Origin: Poriferisodalis sp965221195
GTDB lineage: Bacteria; Actinomycetota; Acidimicrobiia; Acidimicrobiales; Poriferisodalaceae
Assembly (NCBI GenBank): GCA_965221195.1
Contig: OZ244864.1
Span: 930,001-994,000 of the forward strand
Direction of reading: 5' to 3'
Length of the DNA: 64,000 nucleotides
The notes beneath the pieces were generated by a model. The model searched no databases. It worked only from the letters and a program-made list of their open reading frames with translations, and was not told the DNA's origin. Shown here piece by piece: positions 26,181 through 36,200 of this stretch (positions within the stretch are counted from its first letter, which is position 1; each line of letters opens with the position of its first letter). The position numbers and the translations under genes are program-made.

Positions 26181-29100
26181 ATGACATGCCCTGCTTGTGC
26201 TACCCCGCTCCCGCAGGGCGCGCGTTTTTGCCCAAGCTGCGGCAATCTGGTCGTGCAGACCGAGGAACGTCGGGTCGTCACGGTGCTGTTCGCCGATCTG
26301 GTTGGGTTCACTTCGATGAGCGAAACCGCCGACCCCGAAGAACTCAAACACCTCATCGACCAGTGCTTTGGGCGGCTAGTGGCCGATGTCACTGCGTTCG
26401 GCGGCACAGTCGACAAGATCATCGGCGATGCGATTTTGGCGCTGTTCGGCGCCCCCACTGCGCACGAGGACGACCCCGAACGAGCGTTGCGCGCTGCGTT
26501 TCGGATGCAGCGCTCGTTAGATGCTTTTAATGCCGAACGTAGCCTCAGCTTGCAGATCCGCGTTGGCATTAACACTGGCGAGGTGCTGGTGGGGGCGTTG
26601 CGCGCCGGCGGCGATTACACCGCCATGGGCGACACCGTCAACATTGCTAGCCGTTTGGAGAACCTGGCTGAAGCGGGTGAGGTGCTGGTAGGTCCGGCGA
26701 CTCGGGCAGCGACGGCCGGAATCGTGAACTACCTCCCCCGGGGCGAGATCGGTCTGCGCGGGCGGGACGAACCGGTGCCGGTGTACCAAGTAGATGGCGA
26801 GCTGGCACCGCCGGGTCGGCACCGCAGCGTATCGATGGCGCATTTGGTGGGACGTCGCCTCGAGAGCACGCTGTTGGACTCCGCTATCGATACGTCTGTG
26901 GCTCGTCGGCGTGCTCAGTTGTGCCAGATCGTGGGGGAGGCTGGCATGGGCAAGACGCGTCTCGCTCGCGAGTCGGCAGCGGGTGCTGTCGAACGCCACG
27001 GCGCAGCGGTGCTTGAGAGCATGGCGCTGCCCTATGACGAGACCAATCCGTTGCGCTGTCTCGGTGATGCGATTGCGTCGGCAGCGCAGGTCAGCGCTGC
27101 CGAGGGCACCGCTGAGGCCGCTCGACGCATCTCGTCACTGATCACAGATGTGATGCAGCCTGCCGACACCGACGGTTCGGTCAGTGTCGCTGCCCACGAC
27201 GAGATCACCGAGATCACCGATGCCGTGCTCGCCGTAACCGGCCGCGCCGGCAGCGGCGATCCCGCCGAGATCGAATGGCGCGCCGAGGCAACGTTCGGGT
27301 CGCTCAGCCGGTTCCTCGCCGCTTTGACGCGTCGTCAGCCCGTAGTGCTGCTGCTCAGCGATGTGCATTGGGCAGAGGAACGACTGCTCAGCGTGCTTGA
27401 GCGTCTGCTGGCCGCTCAGTCCAATCAGCCATTTGTCGTCATCACGACGGCTCGCTGGAACATGGATGAGGTGCGCTGGACGGTGCCGCCGGGCCGTCAT
27501 AACACCGTGGTGCTCAACTTGGATCCGCTGAGCCGCGAAGCCACCACCGAACTGGTTGCCGAACTGCTGGGTGGCAGCGTTCCCAACTACTTGGCCGATC
27601 AGTTGTATGAGCGCAGTGGCGGCAACCCGTTCTTTTTGGAAGAGATGTGCGTCTTGTTGCGCGAATCGGGTGTTGTGGGACCTGGGCAGCGGCACGATCA
27701 CGAAGAACGATCGCTGGCGGAACTGCCCGACACCTTGCGTGGGCTCGTAGCCGCTCGGCTCGACGCCCTCACTTCGCCCGAGCGGCGACTGGTAGACGCT
27801 GCGTCTGTGGTCGGCGTCGGCGGTTCAATCAACGACCTGCTGGAGCTGGTGTCGGCGACCGATTCGGCTGACCGCAACGAAGGTGACCTTGCGTTGTTCC
27901 ATAGGTTGGTCGACAAGGACATCTTCACCAGCGAGGCCGATGCTTGGACGTTCCGCAGTGACGTGGTGCGCGATGTGGCTTACAGCATGCTGACGAAAGC
28001 CGATCGGGCCGAACGGCATCTCGACGTGGCGCTCTGGTTGGCGCAGCATCGTGATGATCCGTCCTGCGACTCCGTTGGTGTCATCGCCGATCATTTCGCT
28101 TCGGCGGTGGAACTGGGCGCCGAGGGCACCGTGGGCACTGACCGCTTTGAGGGCGGAATGGTTGAGGTGGCTATCACTTGGCTTGGCCGCGCCGGCCAGT
28201 GGGCCGCTGCCCGCGACAGCCATTACGCAGCGGCGCAGTTCTACCGTCGTGCTATTGAGCTGCTCGGCGATGCCGACCCGCGGCTTGTTGAGATGTCGTT
28301 GGGACGCGCATCGGCTCGACTGCGTCTCGGCGAGCTGAATGGCGCTCGTGCAGATGCTGAGCTGGCTCGGATGCTCGCGGCGCTCAACGACGACCGCCTA
28401 GCGGCAGCGCACGGCCTTCGACTGCTCGGAGAGGTGGCGTTGGCCGATGACGAGCACGTCACTGCCGACAAGCTGCTCGCCGAAGCGTTAGATCAGTTCC
28501 GCACCTTGGGCGAGCTGCGCGAGGCGGCCGAGTCGCTGCGATTGCGGGGCACCGCAGCGCTGCGAGCCGGCGAGTACGCACACGCCGACCGTTTCATCAA
28601 CGAGGCGAACGGCATGTTCGAGCATTTGGATGACTGCAGTGGGGTGGCGTGGTGCTTGCAGAACTTGGCGTGGCTGTCGTTCGAGCAGGGCCTGATCGCC
28701 GAATCCGGCGAGCGTCTCACTACCGCCATAGAGCGGTTCAACGAGCTAGGCGACACGGTCGGATTGGCGACTGCTGAGGGTTTGCTGGCGTTCTTGCGGT
28801 TTCATTCCGGCCAGCGCGACGAAGCCGAGGACTTGGCCCGCTCGGTGCATGCCGTCGCCCACGAACGAGGCGAGCGGTTCACCGAGGCGATGATGGATCT
28901 GCTGCTCGGTTCGCTCAGCTTGTGGGCTGGCCGAGCTGCGCAAGCAGTCGAACAGGCGAAGGCTGCAGAACAGGTCTTCTGCGACGTACATAGCAATTTC
29001 GGCGAAGTCCAAGCTTTGGGCCTGCTCGGACGCGCGTACGCAGCCGTGGGCGAGTTGCAGCGCAGCCGAGCAGTGCTGGCAGAGTGCTTGCAGCGGGCCA

Positions 29101-29828
29101 GCGATATGCCGGGCCGCCCTCTAGAAGGATTTGCCCGCGCGGTCCGCGCTGGTGCTGCTGTGCAGATGGGACGCCCCGAGATGGTGGCCGAAGATTTGGC
29201 TCGGGCTGGCTGGTCCCAGCCCAGTCAGTCCCAGCCTGAGCAGCCTCAGCCCCACCGCGACCCCAGCGGACCTCGATTCAGCCCCGGTGAAGCCGCGGTG
29301 ATCGGCCAGCGCGACCTCGACGTCTCGTTGGGGCTGGCACTGGCACAGCTCGGACGCCCACAAGATGCCATCGCTGCGCTTGAGGCCGTGCCCACCGCAG
29401 ACCTGCCCTCGACGTATCTGCATTCGTGTTTGGCCATCGCCTATGCCGCAGCCGGGCGCACGGTTGATGCGCTTGAGCAGTCCCGCTTAGCCATGGCGAG
29501 CGGCACCGGCACGTACGTGGATGTGCGCAACGCTCTCGTAGCTCGGGCCCTTGCACATGTACGCGACGCAGACCTGCCGGCAACCGAAGCAACGTTTGAG
29601 CAGGTGATGGTTATCAACGACGCCACCGACAGTCGGCTCAGCCATGCCGTTGTGCGCCTCGCCCGCGCCGTCGGCCATGAAGCCTTCAAGACACCCGCCG
29701 CTGTTGGGCTTCACTCAGAAGCAGAGACGGCGATAGCCCAACTGGGCGCGCGTCCCAGCGGTTGGGAGACGGCCTTCCGTCTCGCAGCAGGCCTCGAAGC
29801 CGCCACACCGACCCCAGACGGCCGGTAA
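26181..29828 (+). CDS. Class III adenylate/guanylate cyclase with AAA ATPase and TPR-like region
   Basis: Large cytoplasmic signalling protein, 1215 residues. A zinc ribbon (C3, C6, C17, C20) is followed by a class III cyclase catalytic domain (about 30-195) with metal-binding aspartates in VLFADLVGFTSMSE and KIIGDAILALFG, and GDTVNIASRLENLA. The AAA ATPase part has Walker A GEAGMGKTRLARES (about 251) and a Walker B-like VVLLLSDVHWAEE (about 390). The C-terminal half (about 660-1215) is Ala/Leu/Arg-rich helical repeat sequence like TPRs. This architecture is common in actinobacteria. Whether it makes cAMP or acts in transcription control is not known from sequence. Confidence 0.88.
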   Translation: MTCPACATPLPQGARFCPSCGNLVVQTEERRVVTVLFADLVGFTSMSETADPEELKHLIDQCFGRLVADVTAFGGTVDKIIGDAILALFGAPTAHEDDPERALRAAFRMQRSLDAFNAERSLSLQIRVGINTGEVLVGALRAGGDYTAMGDTVNIASRLENLAEAGEVLVGPATRAATAGIVNYLPRGEIGLRGRDEPVPVYQVDGELAPPGRHRSVSMAHLVGRRLESTLLDSAIDTSVARRRAQLCQIVGEAGMGKTRLARESAAGAVERHGAAVLESMALPYDETNPLRCLGDAIASAAQVSAAEGTAEAARRISSLITDVMQPADTDGSVSVAAHDEITEITDAVLAVTGRAGSGDPAEIEWRAEATFGSLSRFLAALTRRQPVVLLLSDVHWAEERLLSVLERLLAAQSNQPFVVITTARWNMDEVRWTVPPGRHNTVVLNLDPLSREATTELVAELLGGSVPNYLADQLYERSGGNPFFLEEMCVLLRESGVVGPGQRHDHEERSLAELPDTLRGLVAARLDALTSPERRLVDAASVVGVGGSINDLLELVSATDSADRNEGDLALFHRLVDKDIFTSEADAWTFRSDVVRDVAYSMLTKADRAERHLDVALWLAQHRDDPSCDSVGVIADHFASAVELGAEGTVGTDRFEGGMVEVAITWLGRAGQWAAARDSHYAAAQFYRRAIELLGDADPRLVEMSLGRASARLRLGELNGARADAELARMLAALNDDRLAAAHGLRLLGEVALADDEHVTADKLLAEALDQFRTLGELREAAESLRLRGTAALRAGEYAHADRFINEANGMFEHLDDCSGVAWCLQNLAWLSFEQGLIAESGERLTTAIERFNELGDTVGLATAEGLLAFLRFHSGQRDEAEDLARSVHAVAHERGERFTEAMMDLLLGSLSLWAGRAAQAVEQAKAAEQVFCDVHSNFGEVQALGLLGRAYAAVGELQRSRAVLAECLQRASDMPGRPLEGFARAVRAGAAVQMGRPEMVAEDLARAGWSQPSQSQPEQPQPHRDPSGPRFSPGEAAVIGQRDLDVSLGLALAQLGRPQDAIAALEAVPTADLPSTYLHSCLAIAYAAAGRTVDALEQSRLAMASGTGTYVDVRNALVARALAHVRDADLPATEATFEQVMVINDATDSRLSHAVVRLARAVGHEAFKTPAAVGLHSEAETAIAQLGARPSGWETAFRLAAGLEAATPTPDGR

Positions 29829-29838
29829 TCTCGCCGCC

Positions 29839-30240
29839 ATGCCTCGGGTGCTGATTGCGAAGCTGGGTCTCGACGGGCACGATCGCGGCGTCAAGGTGGT
29901 GGCCCGGATGCTGCGAGATGCCGGCTTTGAAGTGATCTACACCGGCTTGTTCCAGACGCCTGAGAGTGTTGTTGCCGCTGCCGTGGATGAGGACGTTGAC
30001 GCCATCGGCATCTCGATGCTGTCGGGGGCGCATGAGGCGTTGATGCCGTTGGTCACGAAACGTCTGCGCGAAGCCGATGCCGAGACCATCCCGGTCATTT
30101 TGGGCGGCATCGTGCCCGACGGCGACCTTGAGGCGATGAGCGAGGCGGGCATTGCGGCAGTGCTGACTCCGGGCGCTACGGCTACCGAAGTGGTGGCGGC
30201 GGTGAGTGGCGCTATCGAACGTTCCCGACAGACCGCCTGA
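29839..30240 (+). CDS. B12-binding subunit of methylmalonyl-CoA mutase-type enzyme
   Basis: Stand-alone cobalamin-binding domain, 133 residues. It has LGLDGHDRGVKVVARMLRDAG, where H14 in DGHDRG is the lower axial cobalt ligand, then SMLSGAHEALMPLV and VILGGIVPDGD. Such small subunits pair with a separate large catalytic subunit of methylmalonyl-, ethylmalonyl- or isobutyryl-CoA-type mutases. No large subunit is in this window, so the exact enzyme is open. It lies 10 bp after the cyclase gene and 53 bp before a 3-hydroxyacyl-CoA dehydrogenase, which suits acyl-CoA metabolism. Confidence 0.9.
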   Translation: MPRVLIAKLGLDGHDRGVKVVARMLRDAGFEVIYTGLFQTPESVVAAAVDEDVDAIGISMLSGAHEALMPLVTKRLREADAETIPVILGGIVPDGDLEAMSEAGIAAVLTPGATATEVVAAVSGAIERSRQTA

Positions 30241-30293
30241 GCAGCCCCAGGGCCTCCCAAGGTCTAAAGACGCGTGCCGGTAGATTTTCCTGC

Positions 30294-31280
30294 GTGACTA
30301 GCAACACCGCCGGTGAACAAACAGGTGAGCGAGCAGTGGTCAACCCCGTTGAAACTGGGTCTGTTGAGACTGGGCCCGCTGGAATTGAACGGGCCGAGAT
30401 TGAACGGACCGAGATTGGGCGGGCCGAGATCGAGCGAGTCGGCGTGGTCGGCTGCGGCTTGATGGGTTCGGGCATAGCCGAGGTCGCCGCTCGAAGCGGG
30501 TGCGATGTCAAGATCGTCGAAGCCAACGAGGATGCCCTCAATGCGGGCATGACCCGCATCGAAAAGAGCTTGAGCCGCGCCGTCAACGCCGGCAAGCTCG
30601 ACCCCGACGGCCAAGCGGCGACGCTTAGCTCAATTTCTTTCGGGGTGGACCTCAACGATCTGGCCGACCGCGACTTCGTAGTTGAAGCAGTTGTCGAGTC
30701 CGAACCGGCCAAGCTGGATGTCTTCGCGCGGCTGTCTGAGGTGCTCGACGACCCGACTGCCATTATGGCTTCTAATACGTCTGCGATTCCCATTATGAAG
30801 CTGGCGATGGCCACCGATCGACCCTCGCAGGTCATCGGCATGCATTTCTTCAACCCGGTGCCGGTCATGGGCCTCGTGGAGGTCATTTCCTCGCTGCTGA
30901 CTGCCTCAGAAACAGCGCAGCGCTGCCGTGCCTTTGCAACAGACCGGTTGGGCAAGCGGGTGGTGAATAGCCAAGACCGCGCAGGCTTCGTAGTCAACGC
31001 CTTGCTGATCCCCTACATCCTTTCTGCGGTGCGGATGCTGGAGTCGGGTTTTGCTTCCACCGAGGACATTGACGCTGGTATGCAACTGGGCTGCAACCAC
31101 CCGATGGGCCCGCTGGCGTTGTGTGACCTGATCGGTCTTGACACGACGATGGCGGTGGCCGAATCGCTGTATGAGGAGTTCCGCGAGCAGCTCTACGCGC
31201 CGCCGCCGATGCTCAGCCGCATGTGCGACGCTGGTCTGCTGGGACGCAAAACCGGTCGGGGCTTCTACACCTACCAATGA
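30294..31280 (+). CDS. 3-hydroxybutyryl-CoA dehydrogenase family protein
   Basis: NAD-dependent oxidoreductase of 3-hydroxyacyl-CoA. The Rossmann motif VGVVGCGLMGSGIAEVA starts near residue 49; the catalytic His is in GMHFFNPVPVM (H184), with the usual SNTSAIPI before it and NHPMGPLALCDLIGLDT in the C-terminal domain. GTG start at 30294. The first 48 residues are an unusual leader with 15-bp tandem repeats (30384-30440) encoding IERAEIERTEIGRAEIER. The native start may have been nearer IERVGVVG. 328 residues versus about 285 for the family. Confidence 0.9.
   Translation: MTSNTAGEQTGERAVVNPVETGSVETGPAGIERAEIERTEIGRAEIERVGVVGCGLMGSGIAEVAARSGCDVKIVEANEDALNAGMTRIEKSLSRAVNAGKLDPDGQAATLSSISFGVDLNDLADRDFVVEAVVESEPAKLDVFARLSEVLDDPTAIMASNTSAIPIMKLAMATDRPSQVIGMHFFNPVPVMGLVEVISSLLTASETAQRCRAFATDRLGKRVVNSQDRAGFVVNALLIPYILSAVRMLESGFASTEDIDAGMQLGCNHPMGPLALCDLIGLDTTMAVAESLYEEFREQLYAPPPMLSRMCDAGLLGRKTGRGFYTYQ
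30384..30440. repeat. 15-bp in-frame tandem repeat at the 3-hydroxyacyl-CoA dehydrogenase N terminus
   Basis: attgaacgggccgag and variants at 30384-30398, 30399-30413, 30414-30428 and a partial copy at 30429-30440. The last copy runs into the conserved Rossmann strand, so the repeat unit was copied from the gene's own start region. Confidence 0.85.
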
Positions 31281-31312
31281 ACGACCAAATGAATGGCTCT
31301 CGCTGATTACTG

Positions 31313-33046
31313 ATGACTGAGGCAGATCTTCCTACTGACGCTCCGGCCCGACCTTCAGGCGCTCCTCCCAGTGGCGGGCGCCCCCCAGCCGTTTCTATAA
31401 CGCCTGGCAGGTTCGGCTGGACGCCCGTGGCCGCAGAACAGCCTGCGCAGGATCGGCCCGCAGTTTCTATAACGCCTGGCAGGTTCGGCTGGACATCGGC
31501 CAGCGCCCTCCTGGCCCATGAGTTGGCCCATGAGCTTGCGAGCAAGCCTGTTTTATTTGAGGTGCCTGAGCTGCCTGAGGCACTGACGGCATCGGCAGGC
31601 CAGTCCGCCGAGACTGCGACTGTGCCGCCGCAGGCTCGCCGGACTGGCTGTTTGTTGTTTGGTGTTGCAGCGTCGCTCGGTGCCACAGTTGGGGCTGTGA
31701 TTGCTGGGCTGATCTTGGTAGTGGCACTCAGCGATAACGACGGCACACCACCGCAAGATGCCGACGTTGCACCTGTGCTCACAGCGGGCGAGGGCAGTGC
31801 TGTGTCGAGTGCCTCTGTGCTGCCAAGCACCGATCGTGAAGTGATTGAGGTGCTAGCTGATGCACTGGCCGAAGCAGTGCCGCCCGTGGGATCCTCAGCA
31901 GGTGCCGATTTCTGGAGCCAAATACTTGCCGACACAGACCTCTACCCCAGTGGTGTGTCCGGTGATGTGGCCGCCGATTCCCTCAACGGTACCGCTGAGC
32001 GGCAAACAGACGAAGCGACGTTCGATTTCAACCCCGATGTGCTGGCAAGTGCTTGGGCACGGCTGCTCACCGGGTCCTCCGGTGAGCCAGGGGCACCGCT
32101 GGGCAGTCGTATCGAAGGCATCAACATCAAGGCGGTGCTTGAAGCGGTTGAGGAATCTGTGGTGATCGTCAACGCTCCCACTCGTGCCAACCCTCTCGGC
32201 GCAGGCTCTGGGTTTGTCGTGTCGGCTGACGGCCACATTGTCACCAACGATCATGTGGTGCGCGATGCCGTGAGCTTGCAGGTCAGGCTGTTTGGCGGTG
32301 AGGTTCTAGCAGCCGAACTCATTGCCAGCGACCCAGAGCGCGATCTCGCCGTGCTCAAAGTTGAGCGCAACGGGCTTCGAGCCGTCAGGCTCGGTTCTAC
32401 CGAGGGCGTAGAAGTGGGCGACGAGGTGATCGCTATCGGCAACGCGTTCGGCATTGCCGGTGAGCCTTCGGTCACTGCAGGGATCGTGTCGGGGCTCAAC
32501 CGTGCCATCACGGTGCAGGACGGAACGAGATTGGTGCGCCTCATTCAGACCGATGCGGCTATCAATCCAGGCAACTCCGGCGGGCCCTTGGTGAACGCCG
32601 CTGGGGAAGTCATCGGCGTGAACACTGCCATCCGCAGCGGTTTCGCGGAAGGCATCGGCTATGCCATCTCGATTGATAATGCGCTTCCGATTATCGCCGA
32701 TTTGCTCGAAGGCAACGTTCAAGGAACAGCTTTCTTGGGCATCACCATGCTGCCTGTAGCAGCCGTCGGCTCATCGGAGGAGTTTTCAGAGTTCACGGTT
32801 CCCGACGGCGTGTCGACTGGTGTATTGATCACTAGCGTCGTTGATTCCTCCCCTGCGCAAGAGTCCGGACTTCGTGTCGGCGATGTGATCGTCGCAGTTG
32901 ACGGTATGCGGGTGGATTCTGCTCAAGCGCTCAAGGACTCCATTGTCGGCTTCTTACCTGGAGACCGAGTTGAGCTGAGCGTCATTTCCCCTGAGGGAAC
33001 GCAGCGCCGAGCCAGCGTGACACTCGGAACATGGCCAGACAGCTGA
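31313..33046 (+). CDS. HtrA/DegP-like membrane-anchored serine protease with PDZ domain
   Basis: Envelope quality-control protease. A cytoplasmic Pro/Ala-rich N terminus contains two copies of VSITPGRFGWT (residues about 24-36 and 51-63). One membrane helix (about 112-140) precedes a linker and a trypsin-like domain with His in TNDHVVRD (H314), Asp in ERDLAVLKV (D344) and Ser in GNSGGPLV (S422). A PDZ domain (about 495-570, GLRVGDVIVAVDGMRV) ends the protein. 577 residues. Start ATG at 31313. This is the standard actinobacterial PepD/HtrA layout apart from the N-terminal repeat. Confidence 0.92.
   Translation: MTEADLPTDAPARPSGAPPSGGRPPAVSITPGRFGWTPVAAEQPAQDRPAVSITPGRFGWTSASALLAHELAHELASKPVLFEVPELPEALTASAGQSAETATVPPQARRTGCLLFGVAASLGATVGAVIAGLILVVALSDNDGTPPQDADVAPVLTAGEGSAVSSASVLPSTDREVIEVLADALAEAVPPVGSSAGADFWSQILADTDLYPSGVSGDVAADSLNGTAERQTDEATFDFNPDVLASAWARLLTGSSGEPGAPLGSRIEGINIKAVLEAVEESVVIVNAPTRANPLGAGSGFVVSADGHIVTNDHVVRDAVSLQVRLFGGEVLAAELIASDPERDLAVLKVERNGLRAVRLGSTEGVEVGDEVIAIGNAFGIAGEPSVTAGIVSGLNRAITVQDGTRLVRLIQTDAAINPGNSGGPLVNAAGEVIGVNTAIRSGFAEGIGYAISIDNALPIIADLLEGNVQGTAFLGITMLPVAAVGSSEEFSEFTVPDGVSTGVLITSVVDSSPAQESGLRVGDVIVAVDGMRVDSAQALKDSIVGFLPGDRVELSVISPEGTQRRASVTLGTWPDS
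31384..31499. repeat. Direct repeat encoding VSITPGRFGWT in the HtrA-like N terminus
   Basis: A block of about 32 bp starting gtttctataacgcctggcag occurs near 31390 and again near 31463, offset by a multiple of three so both encode AVSITPGRFGWT. Intervening sequence is about 40 bp. The two copies are almost identical at DNA level, suggesting a recent event. Confidence 0.8.
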
Positions 33047-33089
33047 GCCGCCTGATCTTGTGACTGAGCCGGCTTGGTGACAGCGCGGC

Positions 33090-33099
33090 GGGGGGGGGG
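33090..33099. repeat. G10 homopolymer upstream of the surface-protein gene
   Basis: Ten consecutive G at 33090-33099, then tgggg, in the 128-bp gap between the htrA-like gene and the possible GTG start at 33175. It lies where promoter elements of the surface-protein gene could be. Confidence 0.8.
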
Positions 33100-33174
33100 T
33101 GGGGTGACAGTTCGGTCTTCGTCGGTTATCCTGACCGGAAGTGCCACGGGCTGTGGCCGGGCTGTGAGGTTGCT

Positions 33175-33274
33175 GTGCAAAGTTCTGGTTCTGCATTTGG
33201 TGGATGTTCGCGGTTGGCTAGGTTTTTTTGCTGTGCGTTAGTGGCGGCGGTTGTTTCACCGGTTGCTGTTATTG
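33175..33274 (+). other. Candidate out-of-frame signal-peptide segment of the surface protein
   Basis: Reading from GTG 33175 gives a start MQSSGSAFGGCSRLARF followed by FFCCALVAAVVSPVAVIAPP, a typical signal peptide with a basic n-region and a hydrophobic core. This frame enters the C15 tract one position out of phase with the surface protein downstream. A tract of 14 or 17 C would join them. Without this segment the surface protein has no export signal. Confidence 0.6.
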
Positions 33275-36200
33275 CCCCCCCCCCCCCCCGCAGGGGCGCA
33301 GACGCCAGAGACGGTGCGGTCTGTAGTTGATAATGGGGATGGCACGTTTTCGGTGCCGTATACGTGGCGGTTGATTCCTGATGGTTTGAAGTCGGGGGCG
33401 AAGTTTCGGTTGTTGTTTGTGACATCAACGACCCAGCGTGGTGATGGTTCGTCGTCTGATATCGCGACGTATGATGCTCAGGTACAGGCTGTTGCGGCGC
33501 AGGGTACGAGTGTTATTGTTCCTCATGCGTCGGCATATAAGGCGGTGGCGTCTACATCGTCGGTGGATGCGCGTGATCATATTCGGGCGAATCCAACTAA
33601 CTCTGCTCATGTGGTGGCGCCGGTGTATTGGATGGACGGGGCGCGTGTGAGTCGGAATTATGGGTCAACAGCGCAGACGGGGTTTTGGTCGTCTGCTTGG
33701 GAGAATTGGACTTTGGCGGATCGACGCGATTCATCGCGTCGCGCCCACGATTTTACCAATGGTCCCAATTTGTCTGGTTTAGTGTGGACTGGTACGAACG
33801 AAGATGGTACGCGGCATCCCACGGCCCCGTTGGGTTCAGCGAACCCGCGGTTGGGGGATACTGATGGTAACAATAGCCCGATAAGTAGCACGTCGGCCCC
33901 GAATAGTAGCACGGCAGCGTTGTATGGTATTTCGCCGGTGTATGTGGTGGCTGACCCGTATGATGACTGTGATGATGGTGATGGCAATGGGCAGACGGCG
34001 AAGTTGTTTGTGACGGCGAGTTCGGATAATTCTTGTCATTTTTTTGCTCCTGCGGGTTACACATGGAAGTCTTTGCGGTCGATTGAGGTGCTACGCGCGG
34101 AGTTAGCTGATGGGGTGGCACCGGAGTCTGTGTTTCGTGATCAGTTGAGCCAAGGTTATGGCAAAGACGCACTCGGCGCGAAACCCGTGCGGAGTAGTGA
34201 TGGTACTTTTAGGGTGTCGTCTGCGTGGCCGTTGGTTCCTGATGGTTTGGGTGTGGGTGATAAGTTCAGGTTGCTATTTGTGACGTCAACAGCGATCGAC
34301 GCTAGTTCTGCAAATATTGGTGTGTATGACGCGCATGTGCGTGCTCGTGCTGCTGCGGGGGATCCTGATATTCAAGGTCACTCGTCTGCGTTTAGGGCAG
34401 TGGCATCAACTCCTACTGTGGATGCGCGTGATCATATTCGGGCGAATCCGACTAATGCTGCTCATGTGGTGGCACCGGTGTATTGGTTGGGTGAGACGCG
34501 TGTGAGTCGGAATTATGGGTCTACTGATGGGACGGGTTTTTGGGCGGCTGCTTGGGAAAATCGTGCTGTGGGGGATCGACGTGATGAGTTTGGAGAAAGT
34601 CCTAGTGGGAGTTCGGTATCTTCGCGTAATATTTGGACTGGCACGTTGGATGGCGCCAGTACAGGAACTCCTGGCACGAAATCCACGGCTTCTTTGGGCG
34701 GTTCAGGTTCTACGGCGGTTGTCGGTGATGTTGCTAACGGGATGTTCAACGCGTCTCTTTCTGCTCAGACTGAGTTGTTGCCGTTGTATGGTATCTCACC
34801 GGTGTATGTGATCGCTGAGTCGGGACCGGTAGTGCGTCAAGGTATGGATATTAGTGATCCGAGTTTGGTGCGCCATCGTATGTTTTATGATCGCCAGCAT
34901 TTCGCTGTTACTGATGATAATGGCAACACCGTTGGTGACAGTCATAGTGATGTGGCCGAGGATGAAGATATCCGGCTGCGGCTTGTAGGCGGGTCGAGCG
35001 CTCCGCATAACCAAAGCGTGGTGAACGCTTTGGTGGATATGGATAGATTTCGGAAATATTCGACCGACAAAGATGGGGTATGGCTAAGTGGTCTAGATAG
35101 GGTATATCTGTCGTTCAAAGACGGTGGGTTGTGTTTGGGCGTGGGCAGGCTGTCGCCTGCTTTGAGTAATGGTGATTTGGGGTTCTTTTGGGGCCGCAGC
35201 AAAGTCGCGCGTGATCCGAACACTGGAAATTTTGTTGAAGGGCGCACAGCGGCGTGTGTGCAGGTGACGTTACGAATCACAATGGTCACAAACGCTGACG
35301 AAGCAGTGCGGGTGCTAGTCCGTCTGAAAGATAATCACAACGGTGCCGTGTCGGTGCTCACCAACGAGTACCCCACCCAAAACACAAACACCCCGAGCAC
35401 AGACACAACAGATACAACGGATAACACAGACACCACGGACACAACGGACAACACAGATAACACAAACACAAACACAGACACAACGGATACCACAGACACC
35501 ACAAACAGCAGTGATGATTCGGGTTCGGACGGTTCGCCTACCTATGTGGTGCCTGCGCAGTTGGTTGCTGATGTGCAGGGTTATGCGGCTGAGACCAGTA
35601 ATGGTGATGCGCATGTGAATCGTTGGAAGCGGGTGTTGGTGGCGTTTGGTGAGGATGTGCCGGGGTTTGGTGGTACGGCGATGTCTGCTGCGGAGGCGAA
35701 GCAGCACGCGCAAACGTTCTGGAGTGTCCGCTGGGACCCGGTCGCAGACGCGCTCACAGCTCTCGAAGCGCAACCTGCTCCCCAAACCAACAGCGATACC
35801 ACAGACACAACAAATGACAGTGGTGATTCGGGTTCGGACGGTTCGCCTAGTTATGTGGTGCCTGCGCAGTTGGTTGCTGATGTGCAGGGTTATGCGGCTG
35901 AGACCAGTAATGGTGATGCGCATGTGAATCGTTGGAAGCGGGTGTTGGTGGCGTTTGGTGAGGATGTGCCGGGGTTTGGTGGTACGGCGATGTCTGCTGC
36001 GGAGGCGAAGCAGCACGCGCAAACGTTCTGGAGTGTCCGCTGGGACCCGGTCGCAGACGCGCTCACGGCTCTCGAAGCGCAAGCTGTTCCCGAAACCAGC
36101 AGCGACGACATCAGCCCACCCCCGGTTGACCCCGTACCGGTTGACCCTGTGCCCGTTGATCCGGTTCCGGTTGATCCGGTGGTGGATCCGACGGTGAGTG

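Noticed and set aside
35315..36082. 255-codon minus-strand frame with internal repeats
   Set aside because: The repeats are simply the complement of the 262-bp surface-protein repeats; no support as a gene.
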